Assembly (NCBI GenBank): GCA_004558185.1
Contig: SFDP01000046.1
Span: 1 to 17,400, forward strand
Length of the DNA stretch: 17,400 nucleotides
Direction: 5' to 3'
From: Lachnospiraceae bacterium
Lineage (GTDB): Bacteria; Bacillota; Clostridia; Lachnospirales; Lachnospiraceae
Shown here: in pieces, positions 1-6,209 of the stretch
Numbering within the stretch: the first letter of the stretch is position 1
How the letters are laid out: every line of letters starts with the position of its first letter
Translations under genes and position numbers: made by a program
The notes under the pieces: generated by a model
What the model saw: only the letters and a program-made list of their open reading frames with translations
What the model was told of the DNA's origin: nothing
The model's database searches: none

Positions 1-7
1 TAACAAA

Positions 8-25
8 TATAATCACTATATAGTG
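8..25 (+). promoter_or_regulatory. Possible -10 element and 12-bp palindrome
   Basis: A perfect TATAAT lies at 8-13 and is followed by the perfect palindrome CACTATATAGTG at 14-25. The matching -35 would fall outside the window. If the -10 is real, transcription would start inside or just after the palindrome and serve the gene starting at 123, so the palindrome could be an operator. This is inference from position only. Confidence 0.3.
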
Positions 26-37
26 CATTATGCCAAT

Positions 38-61
38 AAAAAGAAGCCCCAACGGGACTTC
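38..61 (-). terminator. Minus-strand intrinsic terminator-like hairpin
   Basis: GAAG (43-46) pairs with CTTC (58-61) and CCC (47-49) with GGG (54-56), with a CAAC loop and one bulged A. The A5 run at 38-42 is a T5 tract on the minus strand, so the hairpin would stop leftward transcription. No minus-strand gene lies immediately to its right, so it may be a leftover or a guard against antisense transcription. There is no T tract on the plus strand. Confidence 0.4.
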
Positions 62-122
62 CTGAAAAATCAGATATTAATCAGCTGTGAATAGTAACAG
101 AAATACAGAAAGGAAGAAAACT

Positions 123-665
123 ATGCAGTTGTATCAGCTTGAAAGAATCTATTCACAGATGGAAAAAGAATTCGGTAAGATGAGAAAAGGAGAAGAAGAG
201 GTCTATTCCATGCTTCTTTTGCCCCTGGAGGGAAATGCATTGAAAGTACACCGGGAATTTCCATCTTCAAACAGTCGTAGGCTGCGGGAAGCCATTGCAT
301 TGGTACTGTTTGACATAAAAGAAAGATGCACGGGAGAAAAAGCAGATACTGGAAAATTCAGAAATGAAGATAATGAAAAATTGGAGAAAGCCTTACTCAT
401 GGCTTTTGATCCATATACAAATGTGGAAGTAATGGAACTTCTAAAACAGCAGGAAAATACAGAAAAGCTATCGCCGGAAATGCTGAAAAGCTATTACAAA
501 TTTCCGGTTATGTGTCTATTAAGAATCAAGGATTCCATCGATACATGGGAGAAGAGATCCGGGGCAGATGGATACTTTGATTTTATTGAAAGTTATATGG
601 GAAGTCAGATAAAAGGAACAGAAATGAACTTCACTCTTATGAGTACGGGATTATGGGAAATGTAA
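123..665 (+). CDS. Hypothetical protein, unknown function
   Basis: I do not recognise this 180-aa protein. The start at ATG 123 is chosen because AGGAAG at 111-116 sits 6 bases upstream; an in-frame GTG at 87 would extend it but lacks a good ribosome binding site. The product starts MQLYQLERIY, has no signal peptide or membrane segment, is rich in Lys and Glu and looks mostly alpha-helical and cytoplasmic. Two positions are suggestive only: a YSMLLLPLEG stretch near residue 30 and a YYKFPVMCLLRIKDSIDTWEKR stretch near residue 140, which resembles the C-terminal amphipathic part of small helical proteins. It stands alone, followed by a 10-bp stem hairpin at 696-721. A toxin-immunity type role is possible for such orphan helical proteins next to lipoproteins, but nothing in the sequence demonstrates it. 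Confidence 0.7.
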   Translation: MQLYQLERIYSQMEKEFGKMRKGEEEVYSMLLLPLEGNALKVHREFPSSNSRRLREAIALVLFDIKERCTGEKADTGKFRNEDNEKLEKALLMAFDPYTNVEVMELLKQQENTEKLSPEMLKSYYKFPVMCLLRIKDSIDTWEKRSGADGYFDFIESYMGSQIKGTEMNFTLMSTGLWEM

Positions 666-695
666 TATTTTTTAAGTTTTGTGTAACATAAGAAT

Positions 696-721
696 AGAGG
701 TTCCTGAAATTAGGAACCTCT
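696..721 (+). terminator. Hairpin, terminator-like, after the first gene
   Basis: AGAGGTTCCT (696-705) and AGGAACCTCT (712-721) form a perfect 10-bp stem with loop GAAATT. It lies 31 bases after the stop codon at 665. No strong T tract follows on either strand (GTAAAATT on plus, ATTCTT on minus), so termination would be weak; it may instead be an mRNA 3'-end stabiliser or a leader element of the lipoprotein gene at 771. Confidence 0.5.
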
Positions 722-770
722 GTAAAATTAGCTGAAACTGGCTTAACTAAATGACATTGAGGAGATAAGT

Positions 771-1769
771 ATGACAAAGAAAATCTTGAGTGCTTTATTG
801 AGTATCGCAGTGATAGCGGCTTTGCTTGCAGGATGCGGAAGCAGGAACGCAGATAATACAGATGAGCAAACAGAAAGTGTAGCGGCAACAACAGATGATG
901 TAAGTAAACAGTCAATAGATAACAGCCATAATAATAGTTCTGCAAATACACTTACAGAGAAAAGTGTTGACTATGAATCGCTTGGAATAAAGAAATATGA
1001 ATATCCTTCAGAATTTTCTATGGGGGATAATTTAAAAACTGCAATTACCCAGTTGGCACTCAGCGTGGAAAATTTTAACAAGGATTCTGTTGGCAGTGGG
1101 AACTGGAAAGAAATCTTTATTGCCAGGTTCATTCAAGATTCGAGGGTATCATTTGATTATTTGAATATGATTTCTGATAAAAACAATGGACAGATTAGCA
1201 CAGATGAACTTAATTATATTCAGTATTCTCTTACGAATACGGAACTGGATTTTTCATCCTATGCTGATGGCTCTGTAAATAGAAATGATTCTGCAAGTTC
1301 ATTGAACTATGGTTGGATATCTGGATATGATTATGAGTATACAAATAACGGGGTAATGATTACTGCCGACTTTGAAGTAGGGTATGATGGGACAGACTCA
1401 ATGCAGAAACGTGAAATCATAGTAGAACTGATTGAGAATCCATATAGCTGTTTTGATGGATACAGTGTGGTTTCTGTTTTGTCTAAGACAGTTACCTCAA
1501 GTCTTAAACCGGATAACGGTATCCATATATTTTATGGAACCGATATGATGGATGAGAATAATGGAGTATTTCCATTTGAATTTCTATTCTCAGAGGATGA
1601 TTTGGGGTATAAACACTTTGTTTATGTGGATATGACAGAGTTACCAGAACTGGCAGAATATGTAAGACAAAATGCGGGAAAGGATTTTAGAGTTACATTT
1701 ATTTGGAGCGAAGGGAATGCTGATGCCATTGAGAATGTGATACCTGTCGATATTTCACTTAATGAATGA
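771..1769 (+). CDS. Predicted lipoprotein, unknown function
   Basis: This 332-aa protein begins with a lysine-rich n-region, a hydrophobic core and the lipobox LAGC with Cys22, so it should be lipidated and anchored on the outer face of the membrane. GAGGAG at 759-764 precedes the ATG by 6 bases. A Ser/Thr/Asn/Asp-rich linker (about residues 23-65) is typical of mature lipoproteins, leading into a mixed alpha/beta domain without cysteines. I cannot assign a family; tandem segments such as GYDYEYTNNG and EVGYDGTDSM suggest beta strands. It is monocistronic as far as can be seen: a hairpin lies upstream and there is a 519-bp gap downstream. No clear terminator follows the stop. Solute binding or a surface role is inference from lipidation alone. 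Confidence 0.8.
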   Translation: MTKKILSALLSIAVIAALLAGCGSRNADNTDEQTESVAATTDDVSKQSIDNSHNNSSANTLTEKSVDYESLGIKKYEYPSEFSMGDNLKTAITQLALSVENFNKDSVGSGNWKEIFIARFIQDSRVSFDYLNMISDKNNGQISTDELNYIQYSLTNTELDFSSYADGSVNRNDSASSLNYGWISGYDYEYTNNGVMITADFEVGYDGTDSMQKREIIVELIENPYSCFDGYSVVSVLSKTVTSSLKPDNGIHIFYGTDMMDENNGVFPFEFLFSEDDLGYKHFVYVDMTELPELAEYVRQNAGKDFRVTFIWSEGNADAIENVIPVDISLNE

Positions 1770-2139
1770 GTATGAAAGATAATACAAGGTAAGTTCCTAT
1801 ATATTTTTAAAAGAAAAAGTAGAGATTAGAGAAAGCCCTGGCTATAACGATCTTTTTGGTGCGAAGAATCAAATTCACCCGTTGATAATGCAGCATAGAC
1901 CTGATGAGCCTAGACAAATTTAATATTGAAAGAAGATGATGAATTTAATATTGCCGACTGCTTTTTTTAAGTTTACTGGTGAGTTTTTATTGTGCGTTTT
2001 ATTTTTCTATGTCTGTTATTTTGGGATGATATATACTATAGGAAAACAGTATATAAAATCCTCTGTTTGAAAATAGCCAAATCAGTTGAGCCTGCTTACC
2101 CTAAAAAGATGCACCTCCAATTTTTAACCTGCAAGTATA
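1770..2139. other. Intergenic stretch without a convincing gene
   Basis: About 370 bases of AT-rich sequence. Besides the possible relic at 1783-1923 it holds a 12-base direct repeat AATTTAATATTG at 1917-1928 and 1942-1953, a CGACTGC followed by seven Ts (from about 1956) that looks like the 3' half of an intrinsic terminator whose 5' half is missing, and an 8+8 base inverted repeat TATATACT/AGTATATA at 2030-2037 and 2048-2055. The picture is of a deletion-scarred region. Confidence 0.5.
1783..1923 (+). pseudogene. Possible relic of a coding sequence
   Basis: One frame is open from 1783 to a TAA at 1921-1923 without a usable start codon. Its second half reads like real protein (GYNDLFGAKNQIHPLIMQ, then HRPDEPRQI and stop), with a balanced amino acid composition unlike the AT-rich noise around it. 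I read it tentatively as the decayed C-terminal end of a lost gene. No family is recognised, and it may be chance. Confidence 0.2.
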
Positions 2140-2168
2140 ATGACAGCTAAAGAAAATCGTGTTATATT
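2140..2168 (+). promoter_or_regulatory. Sigma-A-type promoter of the thiol/sulfur operon leader
   Basis: ATGACA (2140-2145, five of six matches to TTGACA) and TATATT (2163-2168) are separated by exactly 17 bases. Transcription would begin near 2175, just before the structured leader at 2186-2277. A second TATAAT at 2136-2141 has no recognisable -35 and is less likely. Confidence 0.5.
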
Positions 2169-2185
2169 ACGATAAAGATTCATTA

Positions 2186-2277
2186 GTGCAAGAGCATGGC
2201 GGAATGTAACTGCCAGTTCAGAAGACTTCAACGGAAATAAATATTGAAAGGGTAAGTAACTTGAAGCAACTCTTGCG
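2186..2277 (+). ncRNA. Candidate structured leader RNA (three-way junction)
   Basis: GCAAGAG (2188-2194) pairs perfectly with CTCTTGC (2270-2276), closing a domain that contains TGGC/GCCA (2197-2200 with 2212-2215) and CTTCAA/TTGAAG (2226-2231 with 2261-2266). The closing stem ends three bases before the GGAGG at 2281-2285, so folding could control access of ribosomes to the rhodanese start at 2289. A promoter is well placed just upstream. It does not match any riboswitch consensus I remember (TPP, SAM, purine, c-di-GMP, lysine, glycine, FMN). The pairing is seen; the regulatory role is inference. Confidence 0.4.
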
Positions 2278-2288
2278 ATGGAGGGAAA

Positions 2289-2783
2289 ATGGGAAAAAGG
2301 ACAATACTTATTCTGGCAGGAGCAGCTGTTTGTGCTATTGCTGCTGTAATTGCAGTCAGGTTGAACATATCTGTTAATCGGGAGGATACATCGATATCAA
2401 TTATCGGTGGAGTGGATGGTCCAACATCGATTTTTATAGCCGGGAAAATACCGGGAGAAGGTGAGAAAGGGGCTGAATATACCTCTATGACTATGGAAGA
2501 GGCGAAGGAATGCTTTCAGGCTTCTGGTGATTATTTAATTGTGGATGTCAGAAGAGCGGATGAGTATGCAGAGGGACATATCCCGGGAGCGATCAATATA
2601 GCAAATGAGGATATAATAGCAAGTGAACCGGCAGAGCTTCCGGATAAAAATCAGACAATATATGTTTACTGTAGGAGTGGAAACAGGAGCAAGCAGGCCT
2701 CAGCTAAGCTCGCAGCTATGGGATATAAGAACATTATTGAATTTGGTGGAATCCTTGATTGGACAGGAGAGATTGAGAAGTAG
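2289..2783 (+). CDS. Membrane-anchored rhodanese-like protein with OadB-like motif
   Basis: The 164-aa product has an N-terminal hydrophobic segment (about residues 5-25) that anchors it or directs its export, then a motif GGVDGPTSIF at residues 40-49 resembling a conserved stretch of sodium-pumping decarboxylase beta subunits, then a complete rhodanese domain (about 65-164). The domain carries the DVRRADEYAEGHIPGA motif and the active-site loop CRSGNRS with Cys128, the residue that carries persulfide in the family. Single-domain rhodaneses transfer sulfane sulfur or act in thiol relay. GGAGG at 2281-2285 sets the start. It is first in a tight operon with an ArsC-like and a glutaredoxin-like gene, the next ATG following its stop directly. 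Likely an extracytoplasmic or membrane-surface sulfur carrier; the donor and acceptor are unknown. Confidence 0.9.
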   Translation: MGKRTILILAGAAVCAIAAVIAVRLNISVNREDTSISIIGGVDGPTSIFIAGKIPGEGEKGAEYTSMTMEEAKECFQASGDYLIVDVRRADEYAEGHIPGAINIANEDIIASEPAELPDKNQTIYVYCRSGNRSKQASAKLAAMGYKNIIEFGGILDWTGEIEK

Positions 2784-3125
2784 ATGAATATACAGATTTT
2801 CGGCACAAGAAAGTGCAATGATACAAAGAAGGCTGAACGTTTTTTCAAAGAACGTGGTATCAAATATCATTTTATCGATATGAAAGAAAAGGGCATGAGC
2901 AAGGGAGAGTTTACCTCTGTTGCCCAGGCTAATGGCGGAATTGAGAATATGATCAATTGGGAGGGCAGGGATCAGGATACACTTGGCCTGATTAAGTATA
3001 TTGCGGCTGAAGATAAGCTGGAGAAGGTTCTGGAGAATCCGCAGGTAATTAAGACTCCGATCGTCAGAAATGGGAAGCAGTCTACCCTTGGCTATCAGCC
3101 GGAGGTTTGGAAGGGCTGGGATTAA
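2784..3125 (+). CDS. ArsC/Spx-family thioredoxin-fold protein
   Basis: This 113-aa protein has the arsenate reductase/Spx fold: beta strand MNIQIFG, then Cys11 in GTRKCNDTKKA at the head of the first helix, the FFKERGI helix-turn, and the KTPIVRNGK loop with cis-Pro92 and Arg95 that supports the nucleophilic cysteine. Its length matches the ArsC-related (YffB/Spx-like) group at about 115 aa. Only one catalytic-position cysteine is present (no CxxC as in Spx), which points to a glutathione/glutaredoxin- or mycothiol-free thiol reductase-like role rather than Spx-type regulation. The ATG directly abuts the TAG of the rhodanese gene, with GAGAAG or AGGAGA inside that gene as ribosome binding site, so translation is probably coupled. 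True arsenate activity is unproven: no ars genes are nearby. Confidence 0.85.
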   Translation: MNIQIFGTRKCNDTKKAERFFKERGIKYHFIDMKEKGMSKGEFTSVAQANGGIENMINWEGRDQDTLGLIKYIAAEDKLEKVLENPQVIKTPIVRNGKQSTLGYQPEVWKGWD

Positions 3126-3138
3126 GGTAGGTGAAAGC

Positions 3139-3459
3139 ATGAAGGTATATGGAACGGACATTTGTATTGACTGCAGAAACTATAAAGCAATTCAACAGGC
3201 AAGAGGGTTCCGGGCGGAGTACATCGATATAACAGAGAATACCGATAATCTGAAAGAGTTCTTACGGTTAAGAGACAGTGACCCGGTATTTGAATCGGTT
3301 AGAGCCCATAGTGGTATTGGAATTCCTCTTTTTGTCAGAGAAGATGGAGAAAAAACCTTTGATATTGACGAGGCGCTTGCATGGATCGGGCAGGAGCCGG
3401 TCAGAGAAGAGGAGATGGCAGAGAAGAGAAGCTCATGCGGAATAAATGGCTGCAAGTAG
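3139..3459 (+). CDS. Glutaredoxin-like protein
   Basis: The 106-aa product begins MKVYGTDIC and carries a CxxC redox motif CIDC at residues 9-12 at the N-terminus of helix 1, the IGIPLFV loop with the family's cis-proline, and an FDIDEAL helix, all consistent with a small glutaredoxin-like oxidoreductase. The start at ATG 3139 is chosen because AGGTAGGTG lies just upstream, between the ArsC-like stop and this ATG; an upstream in-frame start at 3070 would overlap the previous gene without reason. It is the third gene of the operon, 13 bases after the ArsC-like gene. The C-terminus adds a second cysteine pair, C100 and C105, in RSSCGINGCK, which could form a resolving disulfide or bind metal. 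It probably recycles the rhodanese or the ArsC-like protein; that partnership is inference from order. Confidence 0.85.
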   Translation: MKVYGTDICIDCRNYKAIQQARGFRAEYIDITENTDNLKEFLRLRDSDPVFESVRAHSGIGIPLFVREDGEKTFDIDEALAWIGQEPVREEEMAEKRSSCGINGCK

Positions 3460-3546
3460 TAAGAGGGGGATGGAGCCAAAGAGATGAGGAGCCTCCATAG
3501 CTTACTGGAGCCTGTGCTTAAAGATAACAAATCTAAAGCAGATTAA

Positions 3547-3756
3547 TCAGATCAATTTCAGAACCCCATTCACAAAATCGCTGTTATACAGCTTTCCTTT
3601 TGCATAGGTGGTTGCTTTGCCGCATAAATGTTCAATGCTGTGTCTACCCCGGTAAGCAGGATGTTCATTGCATTGAATATTTGTATGGCTCTGAATAGCT
3701 GCATCCAATTTACCTTTTTCGAAAATTATTTGGAGAAAAACAAACAGGGGGAGCAA
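3547..3756 (-). pseudogene. Possible minus-strand gene relic
   Basis: The 300-base gap between the thiol operon and the lipoprotein holds one minus-strand frame of 69 codons. Its C-terminal two thirds look protein-like (QCNEHPAYRGRHSIEHLC, then KATTYAKGKLY), but it has no ribosome binding site and its N-terminus runs across the real lipoprotein leader. It could be the tail of a decayed gene. No family is recognised. The rest of the gap (3460-3546) shows only a weak CTCCA/TGGAG hairpin at 3493-3510 without a T tract. Confidence 0.2.
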
Positions 3757-3759
3757 CCA

Positions 3760-4359
3760 ATGAGAAAAATGATAAGCCTACTGCTAATTCTTACTTTGGG
3801 GATTGGTCAATTGCTTGGCTGTGGAACCAATCAAAGAGTGGATATGGAGGAAGAAAAGGGAAGCATTTCGTTGTCTGCGGCAGAGGAACAGAATGCAGAC
3901 AGTGAAGAATTTACAGATATACGGGAATTGACCTGGGAGGAAGCAATTCGGCAAAGAGCTTTAGGAAAGTATACCCCTGCTGCCCTGCTGACATCCGGAG
4001 AAAAGGAAGTGAATATAGAGCAAGGGCAGTTTTTCTATGGGGCATTCATGCTCAGTCTTCCGGAAGGGGTCTCGGCAGCCGTTCAGTATCTGTCATCGGG
4101 GGAGCAAGTGGTAGAGCTGTACGGATTGGAAGCGTATCATGAAGAGGTAGGAGAGGTTGCACCGATTCTAGGTTTTTCATATTTTGATGCCAAATACGAA
4201 AATAAGGAAACATTGTTGACGGCTCTCCTCAAGTACTTCTCGGGGAGTGAGGCTGTTAGCTTGTATGCAGACGATGAAAAAAGGAATACAGCTATAAGAT
4301 CACTCAATATCCCTGGAGTTATTATGTTTTTGTCAGAGAAACCGACGTTTATGTGGTAG
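3760..4359 (+). CDS. N-terminal part of a large lipoprotein, ends by frameshift
   Basis: Translation starts at ATG 3760 with AGGGGGAG six bases upstream (3746-3753). The product has a short positive n-region, a hydrophobic core and lipobox LLGC with Cys21, so it is a lipoprotein. As read, it is 199 aa and ends with the abrupt tail GVIMFLSEKPTFMW. From the A6 run at 4277-4282 onward, the -1 frame continues without a stop straight into the 4353-6080 frame (DDEK-KEYSYKITQYPWSYYVFV-RETDVYVVETP), with codon use and composition like the rest. The two parts together make one 773-aa protein, so this gene is either broken, phase-variable, or joined by slippage. Function is unknown; the mature start is acidic (Glu/Asp-rich), followed by a domain with alternating strands. 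Confidence 0.8.
   Translation: MRKMISLLLILTLGIGQLLGCGTNQRVDMEEEKGSISLSAAEEQNADSEEFTDIRELTWEEAIRQRALGKYTPAALLTSGEKEVNIEQGQFFYGAFMLSLPEGVSAAVQYLSSGEQVVELYGLEAYHEEVGEVAPILGFSYFDAKYENKETLLTALLKYFSGSEAVSLYADDEKRNTAIRSLNIPGVIMFLSEKPTFMW
4277..4282 (+). other. A6 homopolymer at the frame change
   Basis: The zero frame reads GAA AAA AGG here; one extra A, or a -1 slip on AAA, would read GAA AAA AAG GAA TAC and open the downstream frame. The -1 frame is closed by a TGA at 4275-4277 immediately before the run and open for 1800 bases after it, which places the change within or right after the run. Homopolymers of this kind are known sites of indel mutation, of polymerase slippage and of base-calling error. 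Confidence 0.7.
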
Positions 4360-6080
4360 AGACTCCTGCTTCAGAGGAAAACTTCAGCTTTGCCTGGCTT
4401 TTGGAAGAAGGCAGGGCAGGCTGGGGAGATGGAGCGGAAGAGGCGGTATTTACCGGTCAGGGAAGCGGTTCTGCTTATCGGTTTGTTCTTTTGGGTACAG
4501 AAAGCGGCTTTTTGCTGAGCGGTAAGGACAGGAGAGTGGATCTTTATCTGGAGGGCTATTATGAAAACCCCTATCAGATTATTCAAGACTCTGGCTACTG
4601 GGGAAATCTGGAAGCTATGGACATGAATTTTGACGGATATAGTGATTTAGCCCTCTATGAAACCTATTACCTGTGGAATGCTGGGCAGAAGGAATATGTG
4701 GCAGCCCAAACAGAGCTCATAGGCCTGGATTTCGATGACGTACAGTTTTTTTCAGAAACAAATACTCTATGGAACGGGAGTGAAGAGTATGACGAAGATA
4801 CCTGGAGAAAGAAAGCCGAGGTAGAAAACCTTTGGCAATGGGAAGGGGATGCTCTGGTAAAAAAAAGGGAATGTCGGACAGAAATAGAAGAAACGGGAAT
4901 GAGAATATGGGCTTATGAAGGCAGCAGAGATAATCTTCTGTTCGATGAGTTTATCCCAAAGGAAAGCGAGAAGGAGAGCAAAAAGAAGATGCAGACTCTC
5001 TATGAGCGGTTTTATGAAGGCTATGTGCCAAAGGAGGCATATGCTCTGGCTCATAGTCGGCCGGCAGAGACAGACTGCATTCCCCAGGAGTTAGTGGACA
5101 ATCTGATTTTTGCCTTGGAAGAGGGAAGGGAAAGCCAGGAGCTGGAAGGGCTTTGGAACAGAAGAGAGCTCTCGCACAAAGAAGTGCTCCAGCTTGCCCG
5201 GGGAAATATAGACATTCGGAAAGAGATTTTGGATGCTCAGGCGATGGGGGGCTTTCGTATGCTGGAGGCAGACCTGGATAACGATGGCCTGTCGGATATT
5301 CTGAGCCAGACCTACTACGGGGGAACGGCAGGCTTCACCGACTATGTATTTTTCCAGGGGCAGGAGGATGGCAGCTTTAAAGAAACGGAGCGGCTTGGCT
5401 CTGTCCTGCAGGATTTTGACATTATTGAATATCAGGGGAAGAATTATTTTTATCAGGTAGAATTTGATTATGGGAAAAAGGTCGATGCAGGTTTGATTAT
5501 TTGCTGCTTTCAAAACGGAAGATTGACAGAAGAAGTTACTCTGTGGAAAGAATTGGAAGACTATGAACTGCAGGTTCTTGAATGTGCCTCTCTGGAGTAT
5601 GAGGGGCTTGTAGATGATATGCTTCAAAAAGCCTGTGATGTTCAGGAAAAAATCAGGGAATACGAGACTATAGTGGGAACGGCAGAGAAAATAAAGGAAG
5701 GAGAAGAGTGGAGCTTTTCCTGTGATTTGGATAATGATGGAATGGCAGAAGACTATAATAAGGGTATCTGGAGCAGCTCCAATATGTGGACTCAGGACTG
5801 CATAATCTTCAACGGAGAGGAGGATGCCGGAATTGACATGGTATGTGAGGCTATGGAGAGCCAGGACTGGCAGCCGATTATGATGTGGGCAGATGTCTAT
5901 GCCGGAAAAAGCATTATTCATACAGCTTATTATACCAATACGCTTTATGACTTCAAAATGGTGGGATATATGGTGTCGGAGAAAGAATACAGGGAGGTAT
6001 ATCAGCTTTTGGGAACAGCCGGGGAGTATGTAGACTGTGTACGAAGAGGGATATATTTCCCAGTCGATAACAGAGAATGA
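4353..6080 (+). CDS. C-terminal part of the large lipoprotein, FG-GAP/EF-loop-like repeats
   Basis: The open frame formally starts at GTG 4353, inside the last codons of the preceding gene, but no ribosome binding site precedes it and no signal peptide follows, so it is better read as the body of the split lipoprotein than as an independent gene. It holds at least three Asp-rich loops of the D-x-[DN]-x-[DN]-G type found in FG-GAP, dockerin and EF-hand-like calcium sites: DMNFDGYSD (from residue 90), DLDNDGLSD (from 307) and DLDNDGMAED (from 458). The rest is acidic, aromatic-rich and beta-like. Such proteins sit outside the membrane and bind calcium or partner surfaces. The 575 aa end at 6080; no terminator is evident before the next promoter at 6127. 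No family assignment beyond these loops. Confidence 0.75.
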   Translation: MVETPASEENFSFAWLLEEGRAGWGDGAEEAVFTGQGSGSAYRFVLLGTESGFLLSGKDRRVDLYLEGYYENPYQIIQDSGYWGNLEAMDMNFDGYSDLALYETYYLWNAGQKEYVAAQTELIGLDFDDVQFFSETNTLWNGSEEYDEDTWRKKAEVENLWQWEGDALVKKRECRTEIEETGMRIWAYEGSRDNLLFDEFIPKESEKESKKKMQTLYERFYEGYVPKEAYALAHSRPAETDCIPQELVDNLIFALEEGRESQELEGLWNRRELSHKEVLQLARGNIDIRKEILDAQAMGGFRMLEADLDNDGLSDILSQTYYGGTAGFTDYVFFQGQEDGSFKETERLGSVLQDFDIIEYQGKNYFYQVEFDYGKKVDAGLIICCFQNGRLTEEVTLWKELEDYELQVLECASLEYEGLVDDMLQKACDVQEKIREYETIVGTAEKIKEGEEWSFSCDLDNDGMAEDYNKGIWSSSNMWTQDCIIFNGEEDAGIDMVCEAMESQDWQPIMMWADVYAGKSIIHTAYYTNTLYDFKMVGYMVSEKEYREVYQLLGTAGEYVDCVRRGIYFPVDNRE

Positions 6081-6126
6081 TGAGAACCCGATGTACAGCT
6101 ATCGCAGGAAAAGTTTGATTGAGCTA

Positions 6127-6155
6127 TTGACAAAAAGAAAGGCAGATGATAATAT
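6127..6155 (+). promoter_or_regulatory. Sigma-A promoter of the cyclase gene
   Basis: A perfect TTGACA (6127-6132) and TAATAT (6150-6155) are separated by exactly 17 bases. Downstream, CAACTA (6166-6171) and TAGTTG (6185-6190) form an inverted repeat in the untranslated leader that could be an operator. The next gene starts at 6210. Confidence 0.75.
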
Positions 6156-6209
6156 GCCTATAAACCAACTAGATTAGTAGGTATTAGTTGACGAAGGAGG
6201 AAAAGGAGT

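Noticed and set aside
2186..2277. Match to a known riboswitch class (TPP, SAM, purine, c-di-GMP, lysine, glycine)
   Set aside because: None of the conserved core strings I remember for these classes is present; only the junction topology is reminiscent, so no class is named.
2784..3125. Naming the ArsC-like gene as arsenate reductase arsC
   Set aside because: There is no arsR, arsB or acr3 gene nearby and the gene sits between a rhodanese and a glutaredoxin, so a general ArsC/Spx-fold label is safer.
3628..3759. Upstream extension of the lipoprotein frame to 3628
   Set aside because: The extension lacks a ribosome binding site and would bury the signal peptide; ATG 3760 has a strong site and an N-terminal lipoprotein signal.
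5091..5921. Minus-strand open frame of 276 codons
   Set aside because: It lies opposite the large lipoprotein body, which has the real codon usage and Asp-rich loops; the minus frame lacks a start signal.
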